DNA of 64,000 bases from Pseudomonas asplenii (GTDB lineage: Bacteria; Pseudomonadota; Gammaproteobacteria; Pseudomonadales; Pseudomonadaceae), in contig NZ_JSYZ01000028.1 of assembly GCF_001293465.1 (NCBI RefSeq), positions 1 to 64,000 on the forward strand, given 5' to 3'. The translations under genes were made by a program, and so were the position numbers. This document shows positions 1 through 7,367 of the stretch, in pieces. How positions within the stretch are numbered: position 1 is the first letter of the stretch; every line of letters begins with the position of its first letter. The notes below the pieces were generated by a model. That model saw only the letters and a program-made list of their open reading frames with translations, had not been told where the DNA came from and made no database searches.

Positions 1-30
1 GCCACCGACCTGGTCGGCTACCACTTTGAC

Positions 31-1302
31 TCAGTCAATCTGCGCCGCTAACGCCGCATTCCTGCGTAACCGATCCAAATAATCCGTCCATTGCTGCGCG
101 GCCTCCCGACGCTGCGGTAGCAATTGAGCGCGGGCATACACCGCGCCCAGTGCGCCTGGCATGCGGTGAGACAACGACAACTCCAGTACAATCGGATCGA
201 TGCCCAAATGCTCATGGGCGAGGGTGCGGTAGGTGGCGCGAAAGCCGTGAGCGGTAATGGCGTATTCCGGCCAGAGTCGCTGATAGGACTTGGCCAGAGA
301 GGTCGCATTGATGGGGCGCCCCGGGTAGACCGGGGAGACGAACACCCAGCCGTTGCCGGCCTCATCCACCACCCGGCGCTTGTGCAGCTCGCGCAGAAGC
401 ACCAGCGCCTGCTCCGGCAGGGGGACGATGTGTTTGCTCTTGTCCAGGTACCGGGTCTTGCTGACCACAAAGCGCCAGTCGGCGTTGATCAGGTCGACGT
501 CTTCCCAACGCATCTTCACCAGTTCTCCCGGACGCACCGGCAGCATGACCAGCAAGCGCATTGCCGTGGTGACGCTGTTCGGGGCGAGTTCATCCAGGCG
601 CAGCAAGAAGCGTCCCAAGTCGGCTGGTCGCTCGATCGCGGGATTGCTGGTGACGACCTGGCGGATTTTGAGTTCCTCGGTGTTGCTCAGCGCCACGTTT
701 CGCTCCAGCCAGCCGCGCCCCTGCGCGAAGCCGAGCACGGCCCGGATGAGGGTACGTACGCGCTTGGCCATGGCCATGGTGCGGGCACGGCGCAGGGTAC
801 TGATGATTGCGGTGATGTGCTCAAGCCTGATTTCGGTCACAGGTATGGTGCCAATGGCGGGCAAGATATGGTTGCGCAGGGCGCCGCGAAATCCGGCGAT
901 GGATTTGCTGACCAGGTCGGGAGACTTGAACTTCAGCCACTCCTCGGCCACGTAGGCGAACGTACGTGCCTCGTTGAGCCTTTGCGCTTCGATCCTGGCC
1001 CGTTTCGCTTTGAGCGGATCGAGGTCATGGAACACGTTATGGCGTGCGGCCCGAGCCGACTCGCGGGCCTCTTTCAAGCTCACCTCGGGGTACCGGCCAA
1101 TCACGAAGACCTGCTCCTTGCCGCGCAGACGGTACTTCAGGCGCCAATGACGAGAGGGGGACTTGCCGGGCTTGAGTGAGGGGCGCACCTGAAGATACAG
1201 ACCCGGCACTTCGCCGTCGGCATATTTGCCGGCGGTGGTCAGCGAACGGATGAACGCGTCGCTGAGTTTTTGGCGGAAGGCAGGCGGTCTTTCGGCGGAC
1301 AT
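31..1302 (-). CDS. P4-type tyrosine recombinase (integrase)
   Basis: Site-specific tyrosine recombinase of the P4 integrase class, which inserts and excises genomic islands or prophages. The N-terminal region resembles the DUF4102 arm-binding domain (about residues 10-95), followed by a SAM-like core-binding domain and a C-terminal catalytic domain. Catalytic residues seen: Arg in VRPGEL, His and Arg in HGFRATY, His in LSHRMP and a likely nucleophile Tyr in VYARA. I chose the ATG at 1302 (MSAERPP) because the upstream ATG at 1350 would place an inverted repeat inside the coding sequence. Transcription runs toward the left edge. Its right neighbour is mexT, and no tRNA or clear attachment site is visible in the window, so the element it belongs to, if still present, must lie to the left. 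The family call is firm; whether it is mobile is unknown. Confidence 0.9.
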   Translation of the reverse strand: MSAERPPAFRQKLSDAFIRSLTTAGKYADGEVPGLYLQVRPSLKPGKSPSRHWRLKYRLRGKEQVFVIGRYPEVSLKEARESARAARHNVFHDLDPLKAKRARIEAQRLNEARTFAYVAEEWLKFKSPDLVSKSIAGFRGALRNHILPAIGTIPVTEIRLEHITAIISTLRRARTMAMAKRVRTLIRAVLGFAQGRGWLERNVALSNTEELKIRQVVTSNPAIERPADLGRFLLRLDELAPNSVTTAMRLLVMLPVRPGELVKMRWEDVDLINADWRFVVSKTRYLDKSKHIVPLPEQALVLLRELHKRRVVDEAGNGWVFVSPVYPGRPINATSLAKSYQRLWPEYAITAHGFRATYRTLAHEHLGIDPIVLELSLSHRMPGALGAVYARAQLLPQRREAAQQWTDYLDRLRRNAALAAQID

Positions 1303-1307
1303 GGCGT

Positions 1308-1344
1308 GGGGGTATCTTTTTGGTTTTTCCCAAAAGATACCCCC
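1308..1344. repeat. 13-bp perfect inverted repeat upstream of the integrase
   Basis: GGGGGTATCTTTT (1308-1320) and AAAAGATACCCCC (1332-1344) are exact reverse complements separated by 11 bases. The repeat covers the stretch just upstream of the integrase start. Two short direct GTGGAAT copies follow at 1352-1365. This position fits an integrase operator or arm-type binding site; the role is inference. Confidence 0.7.
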
Positions 1345-1444
1345 AGTCAAGGTGGAATTGAGTGGAATCAGACGGACGGTAATGGACGCATTTTCGACTT
1401 AAGTGCCTGTATTAAAAGCCTTTATGGCCTTCAGTGGAACCGGC

Positions 1445-2359
1445 CTACAGGCTCTCGGGGTCCCCGCAGAACATCTGAATCCGCGAACGCAGCCAGCGTT
1501 CGCCCGGATCGTTGTCCTGCGAACCGCGCCAGGCCATGTGCAGCTCGAAACTCTGCACCGGAATCGGCGGGTCCTCGGCCCGCACGCCACCGGCGGCGGT
1601 CAGGGCATCGGCGGTGTAGTCGGGGATGGTGGCGATGATGTCGGTGCCGCTGATCAGCGTACCCAGGCCGTTGAACTGCGGGACCGCCAGCACCACATGG
1701 CGCTTGCGGTCGAGTTTCTCCAGCTCGGTATCGATGAAGCCGCTCAGGTCGCCGGCGAAGGACACCAGCGCATGGGGGCGCGAACAGAAGTCATCGAGGG
1801 TCAGCGGGCCGGGCATGGTGTCGGCGCGCAGCACCTTGGGCGAGCTGCGGCGCAGCACCTTGCGCTTGGCATTGGCGGGCAGGTCGGAGGTGTAGCACAC
1901 GCCAATGGAGATTTCGCCGGAACTGAGCTTGGCCGGAATCAGCAGATAGTTGACCCGGCGCACCACCAGCACGATGCCCGGCGCCTCGGCGCGCAGGCGT
2001 TTGAGCAACTGCGGCAGCAGCGCGAACTCGACGTCGTCGGACAGGCCGATACGGAACACCTGGGTGCTGGTGGCCGGGTCGAACTCGGCGGCGCGGCTCA
2101 CTGCCGTGGAGATCGAGTCCAGGGCCGGCGAGAGCAGGGCGAAGATTTCCTCGGCCCGGGCCGAAGGTTCCATGCTGCGGCCGGTACGTACGAACAACGG
2201 ATCGTCGAACAGGTTGCGCAGGCGCGACAGCGCCGCACTGATCGCCGGCTGGCCGAGAAACAGCTTTTCCGCGGCCCGGGTGACGCTGCGCTCGTGCATC
2301 AGGGTCTCGAACACGATCAACAGGTTCAGGTCGACGCGGCGCAGGTCGTTACGGTTCAT
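1445..2359 (-). CDS. mexT: LysR-family regulator MexT
   Basis: LysR-type transcriptional activator of 304 residues, starting MNRNDLRRVDLNLL. The winged helix-turn-helix is at about residues 9-66 (SVTRAAEKLFLGQPAISAAL) and a type-2 periplasmic-binding-like effector domain follows. I recognise the sequence as MexT, which in P. aeruginosa activates the MexEF-OprN multidrug efflux operon and responds to redox or electrophile stress. The divergent neighbour is mexS, the usual partner, which supports the call. In P. aeruginosa mexEF-oprN lies directly downstream of mexT; here that place is taken by an integrase gene. The efflux genes may be elsewhere or beyond the left edge. The N-terminus matches the functional P. 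aeruginosa reading frame, and no frameshift is seen. Confidence 0.92.
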   Translation of the reverse strand: MNRNDLRRVDLNLLIVFETLMHERSVTRAAEKLFLGQPAISAALSRLRNLFDDPLFVRTGRSMEPSARAEEIFALLSPALDSISTAVSRAAEFDPATSTQVFRIGLSDDVEFALLPQLLKRLRAEAPGIVLVVRRVNYLLIPAKLSSGEISIGVCYTSDLPANAKRKVLRRSSPKVLRADTMPGPLTLDDFCSRPHALVSFAGDLSGFIDTELEKLDRKRHVVLAVPQFNGLGTLISGTDIIATIPDYTADALTAAGGVRAEDPPIPVQSFELHMAWRGSQDNDPGERWLRSRIQMFCGDPESL

Positions 2360-2544
2360 CGGGCTCGCTTCACAGGAGGGTCAATAACGTAAGAGGTGAA
2401 TCTTACGGGCAAAACCGTCTGATTCGCACTGGAAAAATGAACTTTCCTATTTCGCCGGGGAATGGCGGCGTCTGGTCCCCGATTTCGGGGCCTGTCCGGC
2501 CGGCAAAAGCGGCTTTTCTCACAGCTGCGGCCCGCTGCGGCTGA

Positions 2545-2558
2545 CATTGTGTACAATG
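2545..2558. promoter_or_regulatory. Palindrome in the mexT-mexS intergenic region
   Basis: CATTGT-GT-ACAATG is a perfect 6-2-6 palindrome in the 307-base divergent region (2360-2666). A GTCGAC lies just beyond at 2581, preceded by ATCA at 2566, which loosely recalls the nod-box-like MexT site but with different spacing. It is probably an operator for one of the divergent genes; the binding protein is not known. Confidence 0.4.
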
Positions 2559-2666
2559 CCCCCGAATCAATGACAGGCATGTCGACTATTAACGGGCACG
2601 GATAGTGTTCCCCACAAAGCCCGGATAGAGTTCGTGTCATTAGAAGTTCATTTGGCGAGGTTTGCG

Positions 2667-3689
2667 ATGTCCCGCACGATCCGTTTTCACAAGTTTGGTT
2701 CGGCCGAGGTGCTCAAGTGCGAAGAGCATGCGACGACCTTGCCCGCACCGGGCGAAGTGCAGGTGCGTGTCGAGGCGATCGGTATCAGCTGGTACGACGT
2801 GCTCTGGCGGCAGAACCTGGCGTCCTCCCACGCCCGTCTGCCGGCCGGTATCGGTCATGAGATGGCCGGCGTGGTCACGGCGGTCGGCGATGGGGTGGAT
2901 GACCTGGCGGTCGGTGACAAGGTCGCCAGCTTCCCGGCCCAGAGCCCCAACGACTATCCGGTGTACGGCGAAGTGATCCTCATGCCGCGCTCGTCCCTGA
3001 CCCGTTATCCGGATGTGCTGACGCCGGTCCAGGCCAGCGTTCACTACACCCCGCTGTTGATCGCCTATTTCGCCTATGTCGACCTGGCGCGGGTCAAGCC
3101 GGGGCAGTTCGCCCTGATCACCGATGCCAGCCACTGCGCCGGCCCGGCCTTCGTGCAACTGGGCAAGGCCCTGGGCGTGAAGGTGATCGCTGCGACCAAG
3201 ACCGCCGAGGAGCGCGAATGCCTGCTGGCCCTGGGCGCCGAGAAGGTGGTGGTCACCGAGGAGCAGGATCTGCTGATGCAGATCAACAAGTACACCGATG
3301 GACGGGGTGTCGACATGGTCTTCGACGGCCTGGGCGGCCCGCAGATGTCGATGCTCGGCGATGTGCTGGCGCCGCGTGGCAGCCTGGTGCTCTATGGCCT
3401 GCAGGGCGGCAACCAGACGCCGTTCCCTGCCTGCGCGGCGTTCCAGAAGAACATCCAGTTCTTCGTGCACTGCATCGGCAACTTCACCGGCAAGCCGGAG
3501 CTGGGCATTGTGCAGGACCAGGCGGCAGTGCAACGGGCCCTGCGCGATATCAACCAGTTGACGGCCGATCGTGTGTTGCCGCCGATGGAGATTCGCGCGT
3601 TTCCCTTCGACGAGTTCGTCGAGGCCCATCGTTTCATGGACGCCTGTCCATGCCGTGGTCGCGTGGCGTTGCAGCTCGATCCGGCCTGA
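2667..3689 (+). CDS. mexS: Quinone oxidoreductase-like MexS
   Basis: Zinc-independent medium-chain dehydrogenase/reductase of the quinone oxidoreductase type, 340 residues. It has a GroES-like N-terminal half (GIGHEMAGVVTAVGDGV) and an NAD(P)-binding Rossmann half (around DASHCAGPAFVQLGKALGVKV and VFDGLGG). The sequence matches MexS, whose loss raises MexT-dependent efflux in P. aeruginosa, presumably because it removes an electrophilic metabolite. It is transcribed divergently from mexT, the same layout as in P. aeruginosa. The ATG at 2667 is preferred over a longer upstream frame because a GCGAGG ribosome site lies at the right distance. A strong terminator follows immediately, so the gene is monocistronic. 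Confidence 0.88.
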   Translation: MSRTIRFHKFGSAEVLKCEEHATTLPAPGEVQVRVEAIGISWYDVLWRQNLASSHARLPAGIGHEMAGVVTAVGDGVDDLAVGDKVASFPAQSPNDYPVYGEVILMPRSSLTRYPDVLTPVQASVHYTPLLIAYFAYVDLARVKPGQFALITDASHCAGPAFVQLGKALGVKVIAATKTAEERECLLALGAEKVVVTEEQDLLMQINKYTDGRGVDMVFDGLGGPQMSMLGDVLAPRGSLVLYGLQGGNQTPFPACAAFQKNIQFFVHCIGNFTGKPELGIVQDQAAVQRALRDINQLTADRVLPPMEIRAFPFDEFVEAHRFMDACPCRGRVALQLDPA

Positions 3690-3708
3690 CGCCGGCCAAG
3701 GTGTCATC

Positions 3709-3747
3709 AGCCCCGTATCAGGCGACTGATACGGGGCTTTTTATTTT
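3709..3747 (+). terminator. Rho-independent terminator of mexS
   Basis: A 13-bp perfect stem (AGCCCCGTATCAG at 3709-3721, CTGATACGGGGCT at 3726-3738) with a GCGA loop is followed by TTTTTATTTT. This is a textbook intrinsic terminator 19 bases after the mexS stop. Confidence 0.95.
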
Positions 3748-3889
3748 GTCCAATATTTTATCGCGGATGAACTTCCCCGGAATGCCTGTTTTACTGCAAC
3801 TGAACTGGTTTTTTCAGAAATTCTGTATCTGTTAATCGTGCTCTAAGCACTGATAATTAACCGGTAACTTTCAGCTCAAGGAATGAGTC

Positions 3890-4006
3890 ATGGTTGAGTT
3901 TCAGTTGTTGTACCGCAGTGGTCCAGTTGCACAAGCTTTGGGCGCCGAGTTTGCAGAGCATAGGCAGGGCCAGGCAGCGCCCGTGCGGCGGGGTGCTGCC
4001 AGCTAA
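3890..4006 (+). CDS. Possible 38-residue peptide, function unknown
   Basis: A short reading frame (ATG at 3890, TAA at 4004-4006) is preceded by AAGGA at an ideal seven-base distance. The product begins MVEFQLLYRSGP and ends VRRGAAS; the middle is Ala/Gln/Glu-rich, and there is no signal peptide, Cys or membrane segment. It sits alone in the AT-richer 530-base gap between the mexS terminator and the PP-loop gene, in the same direction. It could be a regulatory leader, a free small protein or a precursor peptide for the downstream enzyme. I do not recognise it, and a chance frame with a good ribosome site is possible. The rest of the gap (4007-4281) holds only a GGATAATA box near 4228 that may be a -10 element. 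Confidence 0.35.
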   Translation: MVEFQLLYRSGPVAQALGAEFAEHRQGQAAPVRRGAAS

Positions 4007-4281
4007 GAAATTGCATGTAATCGAAGTTTGTAAGTTGATGTAAGAATATTCCTAGGAAGTTCTTTCTCCGAAAATTTCCAACGCTAACCGGCAATCAGTA
4101 ATCAGGGCACTCTCGTATATCCTGCTATGGATGTTGCAGGCTCGGGGTAATACTCTTGTTGTTGCCCGACATGTTCCGGTGGCGGACGCCAAACAGGCAC
4201 CTGAACATGGCAAGACCTGGCAAGCGCGGATAATACGAGCGCCGTTGGCCCGACACTGAACCCAATCCAGGTGTAAAGGCT

Positions 4282-5781
4282 ATGAGCTCTATTCATGAGC
4301 AGGCAATGAACTATGTATATCAACAGGTCCTACAACGGTTGATGAGTTACTTCACCCGTGCCGAACGGATCGCCCTGCAGTTGTTGATCCAGCGCCTGAT
4401 CGTCGCTGCCGGCGGTATCGAGCGGATCGGTGAGTTCAAGGTCATGGTGGCCCATGGTGGCGGCAAGGACAGCAGCTACACGCTGGCCTTCCTGAGGGCC
4501 GCGCAGTTGAGCATCGCCGGCCGCTCGCCGGCCACCTTCAACCTGCGTATCGCCACCTCGCGTCATGCGGGCCTGACGTCCACGGTGATGAACAACATCC
4601 ATCAGGGGTATTGCGCCCTGTTCGTCTATGACGATCCGCGGGTGGAATTGCTGATGGTCGACAACCGGCACGTGCGCCCGTTCCACCATCGCACGCCGTT
4701 GTCCGACCTGGGGCGCGACCTCAATCGGCGCGACCTGCTCATGAACGGCCATCTGACGGCGGGCGATGGCCGCACGACCTTCTGCAACAACTGCTACCTG
4801 TCGATGGCCGATTTCTACGAGCGGGCCAGTTCCTGGGACCAGGGCATCGATGCGCTGATCATCGGCGATCCGCCCCGCGAGCAGAAACAGTACCTGACAT
4901 GGTTGCTGCGCTCGACCGAAACGCCCGAGCGCAGCCCGCTCGGCGGGCGCGCGCTGGAATTCGAGGAGGCGGTCAGGACCTGCAACGAACTCAGCCTGGA
5001 ATACTACCGGGAGCTTTACGGTGACGCCGCGACCCAGCCCCAGGGGCCGGCCATCAGTCGCTCCAGTCGCAGCCAGCCGCCGATGCTGGTCGGCGTGCAT
5101 GACCTGGTGGGCAGCGACATCGAGCAGCGCTGGCCGTTGCTGACCGAGTTCCTCGGTTTCCGCTTCGACGACCTGGCGTTTCACTTCAGTGAATCCGACT
5201 GCGCCAACCCCTTGCTGATGGCGCATATGCGCGGTCTGCAGGCGCAGTATGTCAGGGGCCTGAGCTACCAGACGGGGATCACCGAATACCTGCAACTGGC
5301 CGTGGTGATGATGCGCAAGAAACGCATGTCGGCACGCCTGATCGAGCAGGCCATGGCGGCCTACGACAGCTCGGAGAAACTCCTCGGCCGCCGGGCGCTG
5401 GCCCGGGTCTACGCCCAGGAAGCCTATGGCCTGAGCGAGGGGCAACTGATCTGCCTGCTGTTCGCGCCCTTCGTCAATCAGGGCCGTGGCCTGGAACCGT
5501 TCCTGCGCCGCTGCCACCCGGGCATGCTGGTGGCTTTGCCGGAGCTGCACAAGGCGCTGTCGGGCAAGCCGGCCGGCGAGCAGGTTGAGCAGTGGCTGAG
5601 CGAGGTCAGCGGTTTGCCCCTTGAACGCCTGCAGGATCTCTACCAGAAAAAACAGGTCGACTTCAGTGCCGCCGCCTCGCTGATTGCCCGGGTCCGGGCC
5701 AGCGACCCGGACAAGCACCGTGTCGATATCATCCATCCCGACAGTGGCGAAGTCCGCAAGGAAGTCCTGTCGGGACGCTAA
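4282..5781 (+). CDS. PP-loop ATP pyrophosphatase-like protein, unknown substrate
   Basis: A 499-residue soluble protein. The segment VMVAHGGGKDSS (residues 54-65) matches the SGGxDS PP-loop of N-type ATP pyrophosphatases (TilS, QueC, ThiI, MnmA and asparagine-synthetase-like enzymes), which activate a carbonyl or phosphate through an AMP adduct. A CxxC pair (Cys168, Cys171 in TTFCNNCY) resembles the metal- or thiol-binding pairs of thiolation and QueC-type members. The C-terminal half is helical and unfamiliar. A MocR-like regulator starts within 6-12 bases of its stop, so the two form an operon. The start could also be the ATG at 4306. The ATPase fold is well supported; the reaction is not. 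Candidates are RNA or metabolite thiolation, or amide formation on a small molecule or peptide. Confidence 0.7.
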   Translation: MSSIHEQAMNYVYQQVLQRLMSYFTRAERIALQLLIQRLIVAAGGIERIGEFKVMVAHGGGKDSSYTLAFLRAAQLSIAGRSPATFNLRIATSRHAGLTSTVMNNIHQGYCALFVYDDPRVELLMVDNRHVRPFHHRTPLSDLGRDLNRRDLLMNGHLTAGDGRTTFCNNCYLSMADFYERASSWDQGIDALIIGDPPREQKQYLTWLLRSTETPERSPLGGRALEFEEAVRTCNELSLEYYRELYGDAATQPQGPAISRSSRSQPPMLVGVHDLVGSDIEQRWPLLTEFLGFRFDDLAFHFSESDCANPLLMAHMRGLQAQYVRGLSYQTGITEYLQLAVVMMRKKRMSARLIEQAMAAYDSSEKLLGRRALARVYAQEAYGLSEGQLICLLFAPFVNQGRGLEPFLRRCHPGMLVALPELHKALSGKPAGEQVEQWLSEVSGLPLERLQDLYQKKQVDFSAAASLIARVRASDPDKHRVDIIHPDSGEVRKEVLSGR

Positions 5782-5792
5782 AGGGTTTGCGA

Positions 5793-7262
5793 TTGACTGC
5801 CTCGAAAACTCCCGAACCCGCTTCGACCCCGACCGGACCGAGCGGCCGGACGCCGCGAACGACCCCGGAAGGCAAGCCTGCGGGCTTTGCCTACCAGGCG
5901 GTCTACCGTTACCTGGTCAGCCTGATCAACGAGGTCGAAACCGAAGCCCGGGTCAAGCTGCCCTCGTTGCGCCAGTTGTCCGAGCGCCTGAACGTGTCGA
6001 TTTCCACCGTCCAGTACGCCTATTCCCTGCTGGAGAAGGAGGGGCGGGTCTATTCCCAGGCCAAGTCGGGCTATTATGCCTTGCCGGTACCCGGCGGCTC
6101 GTTCGTCAGTGGTGGGGCCGATCTGCTGGAGCGCATCTACGTGCATTCGCGCAGGCCCGGCACCCTGGTGCTGGGCAATGACGAGCCGGCGTTGCTGCTG
6201 TCGCTGGACAACCCGCTGCTGCTGCTCGAACGTGAACTGGTGCGCCAGTACCCGCGGCAACAGCAGCCGCAACTGCAACCCTTTGGCGAGATGGAGCTGC
6301 GAGCCGCCCTGGCGGTGCGCTACACCACCTCGGCCCAGCGTTACTGGCATGCCGACGACGTCTATATCGGTGCCGACCTGCGCAGTGTGCTGGAAACCCT
6401 GATGGCGGCCCTGGCGTTGAAACACACCACTGTGCTGGTGGAGTCGCCCTGCGACTGGGTGATCCTGCGCCTGTTGCAGGCCGGAGGCGTCGACGTGGTC
6501 GAATTGCCGCTGGGCGGCAACGGGCTGTTCGACCTGGAACAGCTCGAACAGCTGTTGCGCACACAGCCGGTCAAGCTGCTGCTGATGTCTTCCGCGGTCA
6601 ACATGCCCCGGGGCAGCCTGATGCCGGCCGAGCATCGCCAGCAGATCGCCCGGCTGCTGGAACAGTTTGGCGTGTGGTTGCTGGAGAACGACAGCCACGG
6701 TGAACTGGCCTACCAGCCCGCCGGCGCGCGCATGCGTGACCTGGTCGACCCGGATCGCCTGCTGGTGCTGGCCGGCTTCGAGCGTTTCATGGGCTGCGAG
6801 GCGCCATTCGGCTACCTGCTGTCGCGACACTTCGGGGTGGAACTGCAACGGCATTTCCTGCTGCGCTCGTTCCGCATGTCGCCGACCCGGCAGAAGGCGA
6901 TTGCCCGCTTGTACGGCAGCGGGCGTCTCGACCAGCACCTGGGTATCCTGCGCCGCCTGCTGCAGGAGCGCATGTCGCAGGTCTGCCAACTGTTGCAGGA
7001 ACGCCTGCCCGACAGCCTCGACTTCGTCCCGCCCCAGGGCGGCGCCACGGTCTGGGCACGGGCCCGGAGTGAAGTGGACATGCGCAAGGTCTTCGAGCAC
7101 CTGCTGGAACAGCGCATCGTCATCGCCCCCGGTGAACTGTTCAGCCTGCACGGCCTGCACCGCGATTGCCTGCGCCTGAGCAGCACCTCCAACGGTCACC
7201 GCCACCTGGAGCCGGCCCTGGGCGCGCTATGCAATGCCCTGCGCCTGGAGTCCGGGCCCTGA
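5793..7262 (+). CDS. MocR-like GntR/aminotransferase-fold regulator lacking the PLP lysine
   Basis: GntR-type winged helix-turn-helix at about residues 30-95 (LPSLRQLSERLNVSISTVQYAYSLLEKEG), fused to a fold-type I aminotransferase-like domain of about 370 residues, the MocR architecture. In MocR proteins a FSK-type motif carries the lysine that binds pyridoxal phosphate. The aligned segment here reads GFERFMGCEAPFGY, with Arg in the lysine position (near residue 331), so a normal PLP aldimine looks impossible. The IEDDYDSE-like segment is also altered to LENDSHGEL. The start is either TTG 5787 or TTG 5793; the latter is better placed after AAAGGG. It follows the PP-loop gene almost without a gap and probably controls it. 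Confidence 0.8.
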   Translation: MTASKTPEPASTPTGPSGRTPRTTPEGKPAGFAYQAVYRYLVSLINEVETEARVKLPSLRQLSERLNVSISTVQYAYSLLEKEGRVYSQAKSGYYALPVPGGSFVSGGADLLERIYVHSRRPGTLVLGNDEPALLLSLDNPLLLLERELVRQYPRQQQPQLQPFGEMELRAALAVRYTTSAQRYWHADDVYIGADLRSVLETLMAALALKHTTVLVESPCDWVILRLLQAGGVDVVELPLGGNGLFDLEQLEQLLRTQPVKLLLMSSAVNMPRGSLMPAEHRQQIARLLEQFGVWLLENDSHGELAYQPAGARMRDLVDPDRLLVLAGFERFMGCEAPFGYLLSRHFGVELQRHFLLRSFRMSPTRQKAIARLYGSGRLDQHLGILRRLLQERMSQVCQLLQERLPDSLDFVPPQGGATVWARARSEVDMRKVFEHLLEQRIVIAPGELFSLHGLHRDCLRLSSTSNGHRHLEPALGALCNALRLESGP

Positions 7263-7323
7263 AACCCCGTACCGGGCAACCCTTTGTCCAATTGTGTTTG
7301 CCAGACGCGGGGAGGACTGTTAT

Positions 7324-7339
7324 CTGTATGCATAACCAG
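7324..7339 (+). promoter_or_regulatory. LexA (SOS) box upstream of the FAN1 operon
   Basis: CTGTATGCATAACCAG matches the LexA half-site rule CTG-N10-CAG with an AT-rich centre close to the TATATATA consensus. It lies 28 bases upstream of the likely GTG start of the FAN1 gene, where LexA would block transcription. This suggests damage-inducible control of the two repair genes. Confidence 0.7.
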
Positions 7340-7367
7340 CATTCGACAACCGTGGTCCTGCCTGCCC

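Noticed and set aside
1345..1445. Attachment site or tRNA next to the integrase
   Set aside because: No tRNA fold or second repeat copy is visible; only short direct repeats are present.
2640..3707. Long minus-strand reading frame opposite mexS
   Set aside because: It is a shadow of a GC-rich gene in the opposite frame, with low-complexity composition and no family features; the same holds for the large opposite frames over the NRPS, helicase and recombinase genes.
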